Shown here piece by piece: positions 12,301 through 25,262 of a DNA stretch of 64,000 nt. This DNA comes from Linepithema humile (Eukaryota; Arthropoda; Insecta; Hymenoptera; Formicidae): assembly GCF_040581485.1 (NCBI RefSeq), contig NC_090131.1, positions 27,230,532 through 27,294,531 of the forward strand. The letters run 5' to 3'. A program made the translations under genes and the position numbers. Each line of letters opens with the position of its first letter. Positions within the stretch are counted from its first letter, which is position 1. The notes under the pieces are model-generated. The model did no database searches. It saw only the letters and a list, made by a program, of their open reading frames with translations, and was not told where the DNA came from.

Positions 12301-14200
12301 TATTAAAATGGTGAATTGCAATTACAATTTGTTGACATAGTCATTATTTTTAATAGCTGTCTTTAATTTTTTGCCAATATCAATTGCTCCTTCAATAGCT
12401 GCGCTATTACTTTCCCACGCAAGGCGATCGAATATACAGGACAGTGATTTATCTTACGTAAACATTGTATCACGCTCGATTCTCAGTGTAGGGCAAGACT
12501 TCCTTTCGTTTATCGTATTTGCTATCGGATCAGGCAGTAATCGCAGCTGCCGAGACGATCGTTGTAGATCGTTCGGCACATAAATCCCAGTAGACACGCG
12601 CGGTTTAAGGAGATCCGCGTGCGAGGGAGAACCTTTCACTATAACGTTAAATGTTACACCGACGACAGATAGAATCGATTCGCCCCTAAGCATCGTCATG
12701 CACGGTGAACTCATTGCGAGGACTTTATAAAAACATCTGATTTTCTTTTTTTGTTAAATTACTCAACTAGATTTTTCTATGCGTTTCCTCTCGAAAAGAA
12801 TGTCCTACGGAAATGACGTTTTTTCGGCTAAATCGGCAACATAACGAACTGTGAGTAATACGCGAGATATTGCGCAAGCAAAATCTTTCACAACATTGAG
12901 TTCAACATTTAAATGTTATGCCGGCGACAGCTTATATCGTCACGACTCGATAATTTCCTACTGGAATGATGTTTACACAGCGCACAGTTAATACTATTAA
13001 TATCAATATTATTTTTCACGATGAAAAATGTAACAACTTTCCTAGAACAATTTAATTTTAAAAGCTCGGGCTTGCTTTTATTCGTACAATGAAAAATTAC
13101 TATATAAATTTATATAAATAAAAACAATAATAAAAGATTTGCTTTTACTTATACAGTAAAACGCTGACAGGAGTGGTCGAAGAATATTCATGCTGTTTTG
13201 CGCAGCAAATTTACACATGCAATTCGCGCGTGATTTCATGGCTAAATAGCTTCACGGGGAACCCTTGATTGCCTCGAGCAACCGTTCATTCGCTCGATGC
13301 ATAAGTCTATATCACCTTCTCTCGAAAATGTAACGTGCATTCCAGCGGCGCGCAACGCGCGTGCGGATTTTCTATCTCACGAGTCATTTCTTGCTATTAA
13401 CTCCCACCTGTTGCACAAGGAACGTGCCGCATATACGGTAACACAGTTTCTCCGTCTCTACGCCCTGTCTCCCGACCCGATTATTAGTCCTGTTATTACT
13501 ATTAGAGAAAGCAGAGATACCAGATCACTAATAACGTTTCCCGTAAACTTATGTAAAGAAAAATGCAAAAAACGCGGATGTATGGACAAAATACTAAATA
13601 TTCTTACCAAGCACGAAAATTATTCGCATGCGCAATTGGTTAACAGCGGAAATACAGTGCTAATATTACGCCTAACAACTTTGGTAATTATATGTAGTAA
13701 GTTTGTAACGTGTACTAATTTTAGAACACTTTGTGATTTTTATTTTCTAAAATGTAAAAATTTATAAGTTGTGTTAAAATTACTACATATAAACAAAGAA
13801 TTGTATAAAACTGTGTCGGAAACGGTGAAGTAAATTGCGTGTACCCCAGTGAGCCAAATGTTAGCAATGTTGGCAGATTGACAGTAAATTCAATCAAATC
13901 TGTTGTCAAACTGCCAACATTACTAACACTTAGCTATCTACAACGTTTACGAAAATATCTTACATGACTTTTTGTCATATTTATTAATTCTGAATAATTT
14001 TAATTCAATAATAATTAGCATAGAAATTTCATATAATTTTTATGTAATTTTTCTCTGTTCGGAAAAGGATAGAAATTACCTTTATGTGATGGACTAATGT
14101 GTTTCTTTTTCGTGGCATCTTTGGCATTTGTAATTGTTAATGTTTGCAAAAGCACTGCGATGAGGAAGCTTGTAATCCAGAGACCATTGTGACCCTTCAT
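6327..14200 (-). CDS. Peroxidase A: secreted animal heme peroxidase (chorion peroxidase/Pxt-like)
   Basis: Thirteen coding exons in transcript order: 14200-14080, 12085-11923, 11809-11652, 10345-10169, 10071-9875, 9521-9326, 9156-8959, 8829-8682, 7690-7528, 7357-7187, 7118-6920, 6644-6539, 6450-6327. They join in frame to 706 residues. A signal peptide starts MKGHNGLWITSFLIAVLLQT, so export is expected. Family landmarks are the distal site YGQIITHDMG (Gln191, His195, calcium-ligand Asp196), the calcium loop SNYLDLS, GDMRANQNPQLT with catalytic Arg341, LLREHNRVA, and FRYFH with the proximal heme ligand His445. Residues aligned with the mammalian Asp and Glu that ester-link heme are Thr194 and Gln344. 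The family oxidises substrates with hydrogen peroxide; in insects some members cross-link eggshell or barrier proteins, and the substrate here is unknown. The exon 5 donor (GTTTTA) is weak but keeps phase. The ATG exon starts after an acceptor at 14204, so a 5' untranslated exon lies upstream. Confidence 0.92.
7921..8541. repeat. ~620 bp foldback (long imperfect inverted repeat) in peroxidase A intron
   Basis: The arms, about 7921-8230 and 8232-8541, are reverse complements over nearly their whole length with scattered mismatches and small indels, and almost no spacer. Matching landmarks include GTAGCAATCATT against AATGATTGCTAC at the tips, AAATTACATGATTTT against AAAATCATGTAATTT, and CTAGTCTAAAATC against GATTTTAGACCAG near the centre. 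It lies in the intron between peroxidase A exons 8 and 9. No frame of note is present, so it is a non-autonomous foldback/MITE-like element or a local inverted duplication. Confidence 0.8.
8859..8886. repeat. Short (AAGAAC)n repeat
   Basis: About four tandem hexamers lie in the intron between peroxidase A exons 7 and 8, an intron absent from peroxidase B. Confidence 0.7.
12115..12310. repeat. Low-complexity AT trinucleotide-like tract in peroxidase A intron 1
   Basis: Short AATTATTA-like motifs are repeated irregularly with occasional C or G, just upstream (on the minus strand) of peroxidase A exon 2. Confidence 0.7.
12371..13800. other. Peroxidase A intron 1 interior; 156-codon plus-strand frame of unknown status
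   Basis: Intron 1 of peroxidase A spans 12086-14079. Its middle is less AT-rich than its edges and carries an open frame at 13297-13767 on the plus strand. The translation has no motif I recognise, no repeat structure and no clear signal peptide or membrane segment. It is probably chance, although 156 codons is long for this base composition. Confidence 0.2.
13860..13927. repeat. Small hairpin element in peroxidase A intron 1
   Basis: GTTAGCAATGTTGGCAG at 13860-13876 is matched by its reverse complement, with one mismatch, at 13911-13927. Shorter inner pairs (TTGACAG and CTGTTGTCAA) extend the stem. The ~68 bp unit could be a tiny MITE or a structured RNA segment; no protein is encoded. Confidence 0.6.
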
Positions 14201-14582
14201 ATCGCTGAAATAAAGACATAAAGTCAAAAAATAAAGTCATATTTAGTTGAAACAATTTTTAACATTGCTTTAGAATTGTATATTGTTTAATATACGGCCG
14301 TTATTAGTATGTTTATAATCTAATTTATCCTAAATCATGCCGTACTCAGAAGTCAGCAATGTCCAAGTAAAAAGTAATACAATTTTGAAAGGATTTGTCA
14401 CAAAATAATTTATTCGGCGCACAAAATTAGCAATATAGCACTAACGATCACTTTAAATTATTTAAATAGTTCCTAAAATATTATAAAATTATCGAGCGTT
14501 ACGCAAACATTACACGAAAACTAACGCACGGCACGGTACGACTTCAGATTAACACTATCGTACGAGGCTAGTTAAGTAGCTG

Positions 14583-14590
14583 CTTTTATA
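14583..14590 (-). promoter_or_regulatory. Candidate TATA box for peroxidase A
   Basis: TATAAAAG reads on the minus strand about 380 bases upstream of the ATG-bearing exon. A 5' untranslated exon downstream of it, spliced to the acceptor at 14204, would fit, but no initiator or unambiguous donor confirms it. Confidence 0.3.
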
Positions 14591-17500
14591 TTATGTTGGG
14601 TATATTACGTCTTAATGCATATTAATTTCCATGCACATCAAAAAGGGAAATTGACTTTGCGACACAATAAGACATATGGCATGAATATTATTGCGTTACC
14701 TTGGTACTATTTCCATATCTCATCTTGATACAGATGATATCTCTCGCGCAAGACGAAACATTGTGACTCTTTCACGTGTAATTGAACATTTTGATACGCG
14801 CAACAGCATAGATAAGTCGTATTTTTTTACATAAAACATTTTTTATATGTATTTGCGATAAGTGCATGCATAAGAAGTCGGCAGTATTTCGCACGAAAAC
14901 TTTCTGACGCCGCAAAATGTTTGTATTCTGCCGCCTTGATATTCATCTTACTGACATTGCCAGATGATAACTCCATTTCCTATTAATGCATGGAAATCCA
15001 ACCGCAATTGCGTTTACTTTCTGCATGCAATTTGCATGACTTCCTCAGCTGATCGTTGAGACGTACGTGCAATTTTAACCAAGTTCGTGAACTAGAATAT
15101 ACGAGCGGCTCATGTAAAACACGCATGGCGCACGTTTATTTTTACACTGTTTTTTATCATTCCGTTAATGATCGCATAAAACGATTTAAAATTAACTTTA
15201 CAATTAATCTTATTTTGCAACATTAAATATATTTTTTTATCTGAAAAATTCAAACAATTGCTAATTTTAATATTATAATTTAATTCTGAAAAATGCAATT
15301 ACAATAACAGATATTACAAAAATATTATTTATATATTTATATTTATCAAACAACACATTGTTTATTATTATTTTTTTCAAAGAATTTGATCAATTTTTAT
15401 TACGTGCTGTTGCTGCGCAAAAACTGCAAAAGCGGTGGGGAAAATAACACATTAATTAATTTATACTGTGTTAACAGAAACTTGATTGCGTCTTATATTT
15501 CTTCAGTGATTAAATGCAATATAGACGCGATATTGCCATGTATTTTTTTATCGCACCGTCTACATTGCGCGCATACCATGCTTACATGCATGGAAGCGCG
15601 AAATAAGTTTCGACATGTACATACAATTAAAATGCGGCTTCGTAAGAATAAAAAGAACTCTTGATTGGTGCAACTCGACTTTGGGAAATGATTAGCGTTA
15701 AAATAAAATTAGCGAGAACTGAAACTGACGATGGTTCGGCGATAAAGTTGAGTTATGCTTTCGTAGGAAAGATGAATTTATGCTATATATTGCGACACGT
15801 TATGAGACAGCAGTTATTCTGTGGAAATTGTTTGTAAAAGTATTGAGTGACATTTGATTTACGTGAACAGATTAGTGACGCAATAGTGAAACTGTGACAA
15901 TGTTTGACACAAGCCAACAGGTGACCACGAGTTGCCTGTCTCCTCTTACTCTTCAAGCTGATTTGATTTCTTATAACGTGGAGAAAATGAAGGACACCGT
16001 CGTTGTGCACAATCTATTTGGAAGACGAATATCAAAGTAGCGTGATTATGATAATGTTCGAACAGGTTTTATTGTTCTTCGCATTTTTATTTAGCAGCAT
16101 TAAAGCCTTTATTAAATTATTTTACGCTCTGTTTGTAATAATTTAAGAAATAAAGTAAATCTTTGGAATTAATGCAACTGTTTTACAATTACAGTTTTGT
16201 AAATTATTTTTTATTATATCTTCCAGAAAGAATTTTCAGCCATTGTACATAAATAATTTTTTAGAAAATTTTAAATTATAATGTAAAATGTAAAAAAGGA
16301 TATAAATCTTTCGCAGGTGAAGAATAATTTTAATAGATTAAAGATAAGTTTGAGATCGGCTTTCCATTAGTGAAATGTTTACAAAAAAAACAAGTTGCAA
16401 CTTTCGATATTAGATCTTAGAAGTCCGCAATAAAGATTCAGATTAAATTTCCGTTAAAATAGCGTTACAGTCTCCGGCAGCTCCTGCATATTCCGCGTTA
16501 CGCAAGATTCATCTCGGATCAGTGATGGGTTATTCGATATCGGTCTCATGCATAAAACATCCCCGAGAGACGCCACTGCGTTCGTTCTCACGCTGTATTT
16601 CTTACTTCATGCATTCACGTGGGACCGATGTCGCGCGAAAATCCGTTTAATCACATCGTGATTGCCTTCCGGTTGCGGCGATAACCTTCGCGCAGAAAGG
16701 CGCATATAAGGGATTTGCGTTGCCGCGCCCTGCTTTCTCCTTTATTAGTAACTGTTTGCACAATTCGCGATAGTTTATACCCCACTGGCGAAGATCGTCC
16801 GATTCTACTGCGAACAACAGTGATAATGCCGGATTCAAACGGATTTTTCTTATGGCGTAACACCCACGCACGAGAAATGAATATCATTTTCACGTTGAAT
16901 ATCTCGAATTTTACGAGCGAAGCTTTATAGAAGCGTTATAACAATTTTCTAAATGCCTCCATTAAATATTAATTGCATTGATAGTGATTAGATCAACGCA
17001 ATTGATTTATTAGATTGCAGACTATTAAATTACACAGATTATGTCGCTAAGTGAGTTTCAAATTTACTGCAATCATGTGATTAAACGCGCAAGTTTCGAA
17101 TAAACAATTTGGTCATGCTTGCACGCGCGAGGAAACCTGCGAATTTGCACTTAACGAGCAAGAAACTGTGAGGAAACTTGAAAGCGCATGGCAATTAGAG
17201 TTGAAGTTGATGTTAACGAGACGTTTGCTTGCGCTACCGTCATTTAAGATTTATCGCCGAAAATATATTATTCAAATTGTACGCATAATAAGAAGTTATA
17301 CATAATTATATTAAAATACGAAATAGACGTATTAGATTAAAACATGAAATTAAAACGTACTTAAGTATTTGCATTTGCTTATTTTATGCTAATTGCACTC
17401 TATTCCCGTTTTTCAAGTTTGCGTGATACAGATTTCTTACGAGTTATTTAATTAAGAGAAATTGCATATTTTAGTTGCATAATATTGACACAGTATGACT

Positions 17501-20500
17501 ATTATGATTTATATAAAAATTTATCTTGTTATTCAAGCAGAACACATGCATTATACAACTCTTTTTTCTTAGATCTGTTTTTAATGTATTGCACTGTATA
17601 TAAAGTTGTACTTTATACGAATGTGAAATCCTTTTCCTAATATGCAAGATCAAGGAAGTTTTAGATATTCGTATATGGCGCGTAGATTTGCTCCGTTTCT
17701 TAAATCGCATTATTATTCGGAATTAAAGTACATTGAACATACGCAAGTTGTTACAGTTGACATTTTAGACGACGCACTTCCGTAATTATCAAGACACCAG
17801 AAATCAACAATTAAATAGTTTAATCAGAAACCTTGCCTATCATATATAGAAATTTTCAAGGTTTGATTGGCTATCGATTAAGGTTGTCGATAGATATTCT
17901 GAATACGTAACGCTTATAACAAAAGACAAGAACAATTACTCTATTACACGCTTGGCAACTTTGATCATGAATCGTAACGTGCATATTTTTTTAAACGGAA
18001 ATCGACCTCTAACCGTAAAAAGAACACGATCATGAATTATTTTTGTAAGACTGATTTACTCGTTAAATTGACAAAGAAATTTTCAGAAGAAAATTAGAAT
18101 TTTTAATAAATTTTTAATAAATAGAGTAATTTTTAAAGAGTTTAATAAAATACGATAGAATTAACATAAATAAAAATTATTTTTAAAAATTATTACAACA
18201 TGCAACAAAAACTAGGAGCTTGTTTAGGCTTCCAAAAATGTAGTAATTAAAACTGAATTAAAATTAATATTATTTCGAAAATTCGGAGTCTTTTATGGTA
18301 GAAACATGTATATATAAACTTCGTATTTATTTCAGATAGATTAAATAAATTTTGCTTAATAAAAATTAAACTCACCAAAATTATTATTGTCAGTTCCTGT
18401 TTGATGCAAAGAATATCGAGTTTTGTGTGTTGTGCTTGATTTGGTTACAACCGGCGACAAATTTGCTCGTTTCGTGGAGAATTGTTCAAAGTAACGATTA
18501 AAGTCCGATGGCGATAATTACCGGATAATGTTTCAGCACGTGCTGACGGGAATAACTGAACTAGTCGCCGATACGAACCGAACTTTATAAATGCCGGGAG
18601 AAAGTGCAGGGACACTATACTTTGTGGACAATCCCTCGCTACTGAAAGCTCAATTCCGACATGCATAGATCGCAGATGAAGGTGTAACTGTAATTTATGA
18701 TTTTCCATATGTGCAACTATATTTTACAAACTTCTCTTTTAATTAATTTGATTACCAACTAAATTTTATTAAAGATTATTAGAGATACTTCTATAATCTT
18801 TAAATTTAAATTTCAGAAAATTTTTTACTTATGTTGCAATTTGGTTTTTTTATTAATTAAAAATATAATTTGATTTGTTTAGCTTTTATTGACATTTCTG
18901 TCAAAATTTGAAAAAAAAAGGAAATTTTATTTTTATTTATGAAATAAAAAATTTAGGTATAATAATGATAGACGAAATGGACAAAAAATCAATCATTATT
19001 CTTGCTATTTTATTTATATTTAAACAAGTTAATTTAACATTAACAAATATTTTAGTCGTCTTATTCGACAATTTTGTGTCTATAACCTTTCTATCTAATA
19101 TATGTTATTTAATTTAATTTAATTTGTTTATCTCTAATGAGAGAAAGCGCTTTTTTCTCAGACTGCCGTTAACTATACTTATTCAACCATACTTTTGACA
19201 TTTTTCTATCTTATTTAAAATCACAATTTTTTAAATTATAAATAGAAGAATATAAATTAAATAAAAATTTTAATTAAACAAATAATTTTAAAAATAGCAA
19301 ATAACATTACTATGTAATGTAATCATTACAATCGATTATAAAACAATGACAATACACGACGTTAGTAACTATAATATATTGACTGTACTTGGTTATATTA
19401 TCAATCATTTTTTAAATATTGCTTATATTTGGTTATTAATTATTATTGGGTTAATAATAAGTATTGGGTATTATAAATAACTTTTTTTTACATGAATATT
19501 TGCTACCGCGGTAAAAGTGTTATTTTGTATTTAATTTAAACTATTGATATTGATCATATTTAATTATTAATAATTATTATGATGATTATTATTGGCATTA
19601 TATCTATATAAAGAAAAATCTGGTTGAATCAATAGCTGATTGTAAATTAAGTTTATCTACGATAAAAAGAGAGTCCAAGTCATGATTTTAAGATAAAAGA
19701 TCTAAATTTGGGAAAGCGAAGACACATTACGAAGAACGGAGTTTATTTGATTTCTAACCGCATGATTTGTTATCATAAACATTAGTTATTTCTTTTCTAT
19801 GAAATTTATTACATATGATTCTAATCTTTTGCTACACATATGTTAAATTTTAACATTTATTCAGAAAGTTTTAGAAATTTAGAAAATATTGTTTCTTAAT
19901 CTTTTTAATAGATGATGTTGCAATAGCATTAGCTTGTTTGTAAACAAAAAAGTTATGTTTAGAAGATAAATATTTAAAATAAAAAACATTTTCTGATTCT
20001 TGCAAGTCTTTATATCGATCATACTGCCATGGGGTAGCTTTGAGTGTTTTTAGAGTTTCTAAAAATAAATATTTGATTAAAATAAAAAATAACAAGATGA
20101 TCTAAAGGTCTTTTCTGCGTGGAATTAGAAATTGAATTTAATGGAAATATATCAGTGTTAATTTTTTATTCGGTTATTAACTACAAACAATTCGGTATAA
20201 TTTTTCTCTTAATTTAATCGTAATCTTTGTAACGTACGTTTTGTATGATTAATGTTGACATTAGATAATAGTATACATATAATGTAGATACATCAATGTC
20301 GACTTGAGATCTTAAAATCGGCAAATTAGGAAGATACAATTACACAAAAGTGACAGTAAAATCCATAGAATAAAATCCAGAGAAAATAAAAATTTCATGC
20401 ATTGGTATTAAAATTTCATGAGCTGAAATTTTATTTTAACGATACATTTCTTAGGTGACGTATTTTATTTAAAATTAAAAATCGTATTTTTATTAAAATT

Positions 20501-22132
20501 TTATAGCAATAACAAACTTACGTAAAAGATGTGTAAATATGTGCAGATGCGACATTATGTAAAAGTGCTTTCAACTAAATCATCTATAAAATAGAATACT
20601 GAACAGAGTTCATAAGTTTTAGATTCGTTAGAAATTTTTTATGCGATATAGACAATTGGTGATATAAATAAAGAGTAACATATATAATAAATTTCGGTTT
20701 TCAAACATAATTCCTATAAAATAGTATAAAAATAAATGTTCAATTTCTGTAATATTGATGATGAAAGATGGAAGTTAATTATTAATTAAATGTCGATTAG
20801 TATCTGACATCTTACGAAATCTTCTGATTCATTCATGTTGCCGATAACATACCTTACGCCATAAAGTGACCAAAGAATCGTGAAGTTGAACTATTTTATC
20901 GATTGCGGTAAAATATGAATATACATATAAACTAATTGCAAGTGGAAAAATATTATAATAAAAACGTTTTTAAGTAGAAACAATATATGTTAATAGATGT
21001 TTAGAAATTTAAAAGTAATTATTTGTTAAAATTATAAAAATGTATTACAAAAAGTTTTTGAGTAGAGAATAACAGTATATACATAAAAAAATTACTTATA
21101 CAAAAAATTTCTTATTTTCTTATTTTTACAGTATTTTATATACAATGCCATATACAAACTTAAGCAGGTTTTAAATGGTTTAATATATATTTTTTAAATC
21201 CATTATATCGTTTCAGTTATATCGTACCATATATCGTTTCTTCGTGACAAAGCTATCTCGCTCCAGCAGTTTCTTACTAGTTCTCATACAAAAGTGAACG
21301 AAAAGAGGGAGTAAGGAATTTACTACAGCGCTTTAAGGCAGTAATGTAACAAGTCTGCCGATACCCTGCGTAAAAATTTTTATTCCACTTACATCTAAAA
21401 TTTTAAATATTCTAATATTTTTCCACTAATAACAAATTTATTTAGATTTAAATTTACTATTATGGACTAATACTACAGTGTTTATAAATTTATTTTTAAT
21501 TTTAATATCATATGACATTCTATTTACGAATTCTGGATCTAATTCTGGAATCTGTAACCACGCGTGTGTCTTACGGAGCGGTTTTTTTTTGGGACAAGTT
21601 TTGATGCCGCTTCACGTTACTGACTGTCGAATGGTCGACATGAAGGGCAGGCTTGACTTTCATTAATTTATTTTTAACGTTTGTACAATGATGTGTGCAG
21701 TAAAACATATAAAGTGTTATATATGTGCTTTTATTTGTACGAACAGTCTTTTGTGCATTAATTCTTAACATTAACATATTGTGCTATTAAAAATTTTGCT
21801 TTCACTACCTGTAAATTTATAATATTGCAAAAAGAAGGTAAGTACTTTGCAAATGTAATAATTTAATATTAATTTGTATCTGCACAAGCACGCAAAGGTG
21901 CTATGTGCGGTCGATTCTGATTAATTGGGATACATCATTTTGGTTCAATTTAACTGCTGCCTCAATTATCCGAACACTGATTTTTTATCTATTGAGATTT
22001 GTTTTTTAAGATTTGTCTCAAATAAACGGCTGCTCCAATTAACTGATGATCCTGTTAATCGGAATCGACTGTATTATATATATTAATATGAAATCGTTCT
22101 CTATAGTAAAAATAATTTTTCTGTTTGTATAG
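14591..22132. other. ~7.5 kb intergenic sequence, no gene seen
   Basis: Between the divergent peroxidase A and IAP genes I see only short frames without motifs on both strands. The sequence is strongly AT-rich, with somewhat GC-richer patches near 16490-16920 and 18440-18680 that hold frames of 70-90 codons but no recognisable domain. An acceptor-like TTTGTATAG just before 22133 probably opens the ATG exon of the IAP, so a 5' untranslated exon of that gene may lie in here. Confidence 0.4.
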
Positions 22133-22189
22133 GCTTCAAAATTACACGCCTATATATATAGCATATGTATATACATACATCCATCCAAA

Positions 22190-23377
22190 ATGACTCTTAC
22201 ATTCTTTAAAACTCTGTCAAATCTGCAAATGCAAATCAACATTTTTATCGACGAAGTAGACAATGTTGATTATCAATATAAAGCGGTCAGGCTTGAAAGC
22301 TTCAAAAATTGGCCGATAACATACATAAAGCCTGAGAAGCTTGCGGCTGCTGGCTTTTATTTTACAGGTCAAGATGACAAGGTTAAATGTTTTGATTGTC
22401 GTTTAGAATTATACAAATGGAAGGAAGGGGATGATCCAATGATGAATCACAGAAGTTTTTCCCCCACGTGCAGATTTATTTGCAATGTTCCTTACAATAT
22501 ATTAGTTGACTTCGAACTCAGTACCAGTTTATCAAAGGACAAGGAAACACAAATACTGACAAAGGAAGACACAAATGCTTCTGGATTATCCAACATGGAG
22601 CGTGATTGGTTTACGAATAAATTAGAAATGGCCAAACATCCTTATTATTCCATGTATTCACTTCGTCTTGACACTTTTCAAAACTGGCCAACTTCGAAAA
22701 CGCAAACCAAGGAGCAGTTGGCGGAAGCGGGATTTTTTTACGCAGGAAACCATCAGAACAACGATCACGTATTATGTTTCTATTGTGGCTTAGGCTTAGG
22801 TGATTGGCAAAACGGCGATAATCCTTGGAAATTGCACGCTTTATGGATGCCTGACTGCTTTTATTTACTTGAAATTAAAGGTCAGGAATATGTGAACAGT
22901 TTTCAGATTTCCGAAGAGTCTTACTTAAGACAAATTGTGAGTATTTTTTGTTATTTATTTTATATACTTGAGATCATCTATTTCTAAGATAATTATTGTT
23001 ATATTAAGGAAACGCAGCTGTCACAGGACATTGAAGCAACGTCATCAGAATCGGCAATCAAAGAGAATTCTGGCTCTAATTCTGGAATCTCCAACATTTC
23101 TAGTGATGTGGAAAGTATGTTACGTAATATGTCGACATTGTCAGTTAAAGATAACAGCAATATTACAAAATCATCGCATACAAAAACGAAAAGTTCTTCA
23201 TCCATTGCTGAATCCACTGAGAAGTTGTTGTGTGAATTTTGTTATGATAATAAGCGAGACATAGCGTTTATGTCGTGCATGCATATAGTAGCTTGCTTCA
23301 AATGTTCGAAAAAATTTGAGATATGTCCTATATGTCGTCAAAAAATATTGTATAGGATGCCAGTGAAATTAGTATAG
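22190..23377 (+). CDS. Inhibitor of apoptosis protein, two BIR domains plus RING (Diap1/cIAP type)
   Basis: Two coding exons, 22190-22936 and 23009-23377, joined in phase 0, give 371 residues. BIR1 (about residues 33-98) has zinc ligands Cys67, Cys70, His87 and Cys94. BIR2 (about 156-226) has Cys196, Cys199, His216 and Cys223, and keeps GDNPWKLHALW, typical of BIRs that bind IAP-antagonist tails. A serine-rich linker follows, then a C-terminal RING (about 324-360: CEFC, SCMHIVACFKC, CPIC). IAPs of this layout bind caspases and their antagonists and ubiquitinate them through the RING, in the cytoplasm. The two-BIR plan matches Diap1 rather than three-BIR Diap2. The single coding intron is few for this family. 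The start is uncertain: the frame is open upstream to an acceptor at 22133, and Met14 is another possible start. Confidence 0.88.
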
Positions 23378-23441
23378 TATCTCGCTACTGGAATTTTTTA
23401 ACAAAGATTTAATACACGGAACTGACTTCTTTTCTCTTAAG

Positions 23442-23481
23442 TTTTGCCGTACACGAAAAAAAATTTTCGTGTACGGCAAAA
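23442..23481. repeat. 40 bp perfect palindrome at the MITE left end
   Basis: Two 18-base arms (TTTTGCCGTACACGAAAA and its exact reverse complement) are separated by AAAA. The palindrome overlaps the left terminal repeat of the element at 23451-23913, so the left end alone can fold into a cruciform. It lies 65 bases past the IAP stop codon. Confidence 0.9.
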
Positions 23482-23913
23482 ACACGACAAATTTTATGCT
23501 GTTATAGCAAAATGTCGCTGAGTATGGATAGCAAAAAGAGATTTGTTACAAATATTATTTTTTAATTTTTTGCTAAAAATAATATTGCTAAATCTGCAAA
23601 TGATGTGACTATTGTAACAAATTCATTTCTATTAGTAGCGATAATTTAGCTGCGATAGCAAAATGCATTTGTTAGAAATAGATAATTTTACACCAGGAAA
23701 ATTAATGTTTTTTTGCAAACAATTGTATTAATTGTAAGCAAAATTCATTTATTCTGCCAATAAAGATTTTGCTAGGTAACAAATTATCTGAAAAATTATT
23801 GTAATGATTATAGTAATGATTATAAATTATGTAATGAAATTTTGTTGCTATCAATATGTAATAGCATATCGACGACGATTTTGTTTGTACAATAACAAAA
23901 TTTTTTTTCGTGT
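23451..23913. mobile_element. MITE-like element, ~463 bp, 17 bp terminal inverted repeats
   Basis: The ends ACACGAAAAAAAATTTT (23451-23467) and AAAATTTTTTTTCGTGT (23897-23913) are exact reverse complements. The interior is AT-rich and non-coding, rich in AGCAAAAT/ATTTTGC and TTTGTTACA/TGTAACAAA motifs in both orientations. I could not fix a target-site duplication: the 5' flank has TA but the 3' flank does not match cleanly. It carries AATAAA at 23759-23764, so it may supply a poly(A) signal to the IAP gene just upstream. Confidence 0.65.
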
Positions 23914-24135
23914 GTTAGGATTTTGGACATGAAACAAATATCTACATAATCATTTCCACATGATGCACTTGATAAAATTAATAATTTATTCCCATACGTT
24001 GCTGTTTACAAATTTCTCGCAGTTTTGTGTAAAGTAAACATGTAATTATTTCAATTTCGAAAGACTGAATTACAAATATTCATGATTACATTTTTATAAA
24101 TAGAAAAGTTTTAACAATTGTGTGTGTAAATTTGT

Positions 24136-24157
24136 AATAAACTGACGTCTGAATAAA
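24136..24157 (+). terminator. Candidate polyadenylation signals downstream of the IAP gene
   Basis: Two AATAAA hexamers (24136-24141 and 24152-24157) lie past the MITE. Whether IAP transcripts end here or inside the MITE cannot be told from sequence. Confidence 0.25.
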
Positions 24158-24199
24158 TATTTTTGGCAAATATTGTGCAAGTCTTGACATAAAGAACAC

Positions 24200-25262
24200 A
24201 TCCTTCGATAACACCGTCCAAACGTTCGGACAACGTTTACAGAATATATCGATATGTTACCGTATAAAAAATAAGCTGTTTTAATATATCCTTTTGTTAT
24301 ATCTTATGACGTAAAAACCACCAATCGTTCGTTCAATAAATTATTGCTTTCAGTTATAGCTTCGTTTTATCCACAACTCGATTTATTTCAGACAGTGAAA
24401 AAAATGCATTACTTATTTTCGCAATTGTAATACTTCGTGTGCTCTCCTCGAACATCTACATACATTTCTTTCTCTCGTATTATTCATATTTGTTGATGAA
24501 ATCAATATTCATTGATAATCAATATTCATTGACCAGATACTTACAATCTTGCATAACGAGGAACAATATTGCAATGATCGCTTAGGTATATATCTAATAT
24601 ATAAAAATTGTACCCACTTTATATATATATAATCTAAATCATCACAAAACTGATAAGACGCTAAGTACTTTAAACTTAAGCCTCGACTCAACACAACCCT
24701 CTACGTAAGCGTAATACGCCGATAATATGCACTGTTAAACATCCTCCGCGCACATACATCTCCACATAGATACACGAGACTATCTACAAATACGTCTATG
24801 TCAGACTATAATAATATCAGATCGTCGCGAAATGCAGTCCTGCGAGCGAAATTAATTGCAGAGTGACGAACCCTCAATGCGGTCTTTTTAACAATTGAGA
24901 CTCGATTGGTAAATAGATTGTTTGTCCGCTCATTCATCTGCAACTCGATTTTGCATTCGCGCCATTTAATTCTCATTCCAGCTATTAGATATTTTCTTAA
25001 TCGACTAGTCACGTGATTTCACCGTTGCTCTGCTTCGTATTGCCTCTTGTCATGTTTCATCGTGGGTGAGCGCGACGTCGTGTGTCGTGATATCGCGCCG
25101 ACGATTCTGATGAGACCATTACGTAGTCTCACACAATCGCTTTTCCCCGAGCGTGCACTCGCTCTTGCACTTTCCGTAAGCCCTCTTCCTCTCAAGCCCG
25201 CACTACGTCTACGGGCGAACGGACGCAATTATTGTTTGTGACCAGCCAATTAATTAAAGACT
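24200..25262. other. Intergenic sequence 3' of IAP and peroxidase B
   Basis: No exon is recognised on either strand. The part from about 25040 to 25262 is GC-richer and is probably the 3' untranslated region of peroxidase B, whose stop codon is at 25263-25265. Confidence 0.35.
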
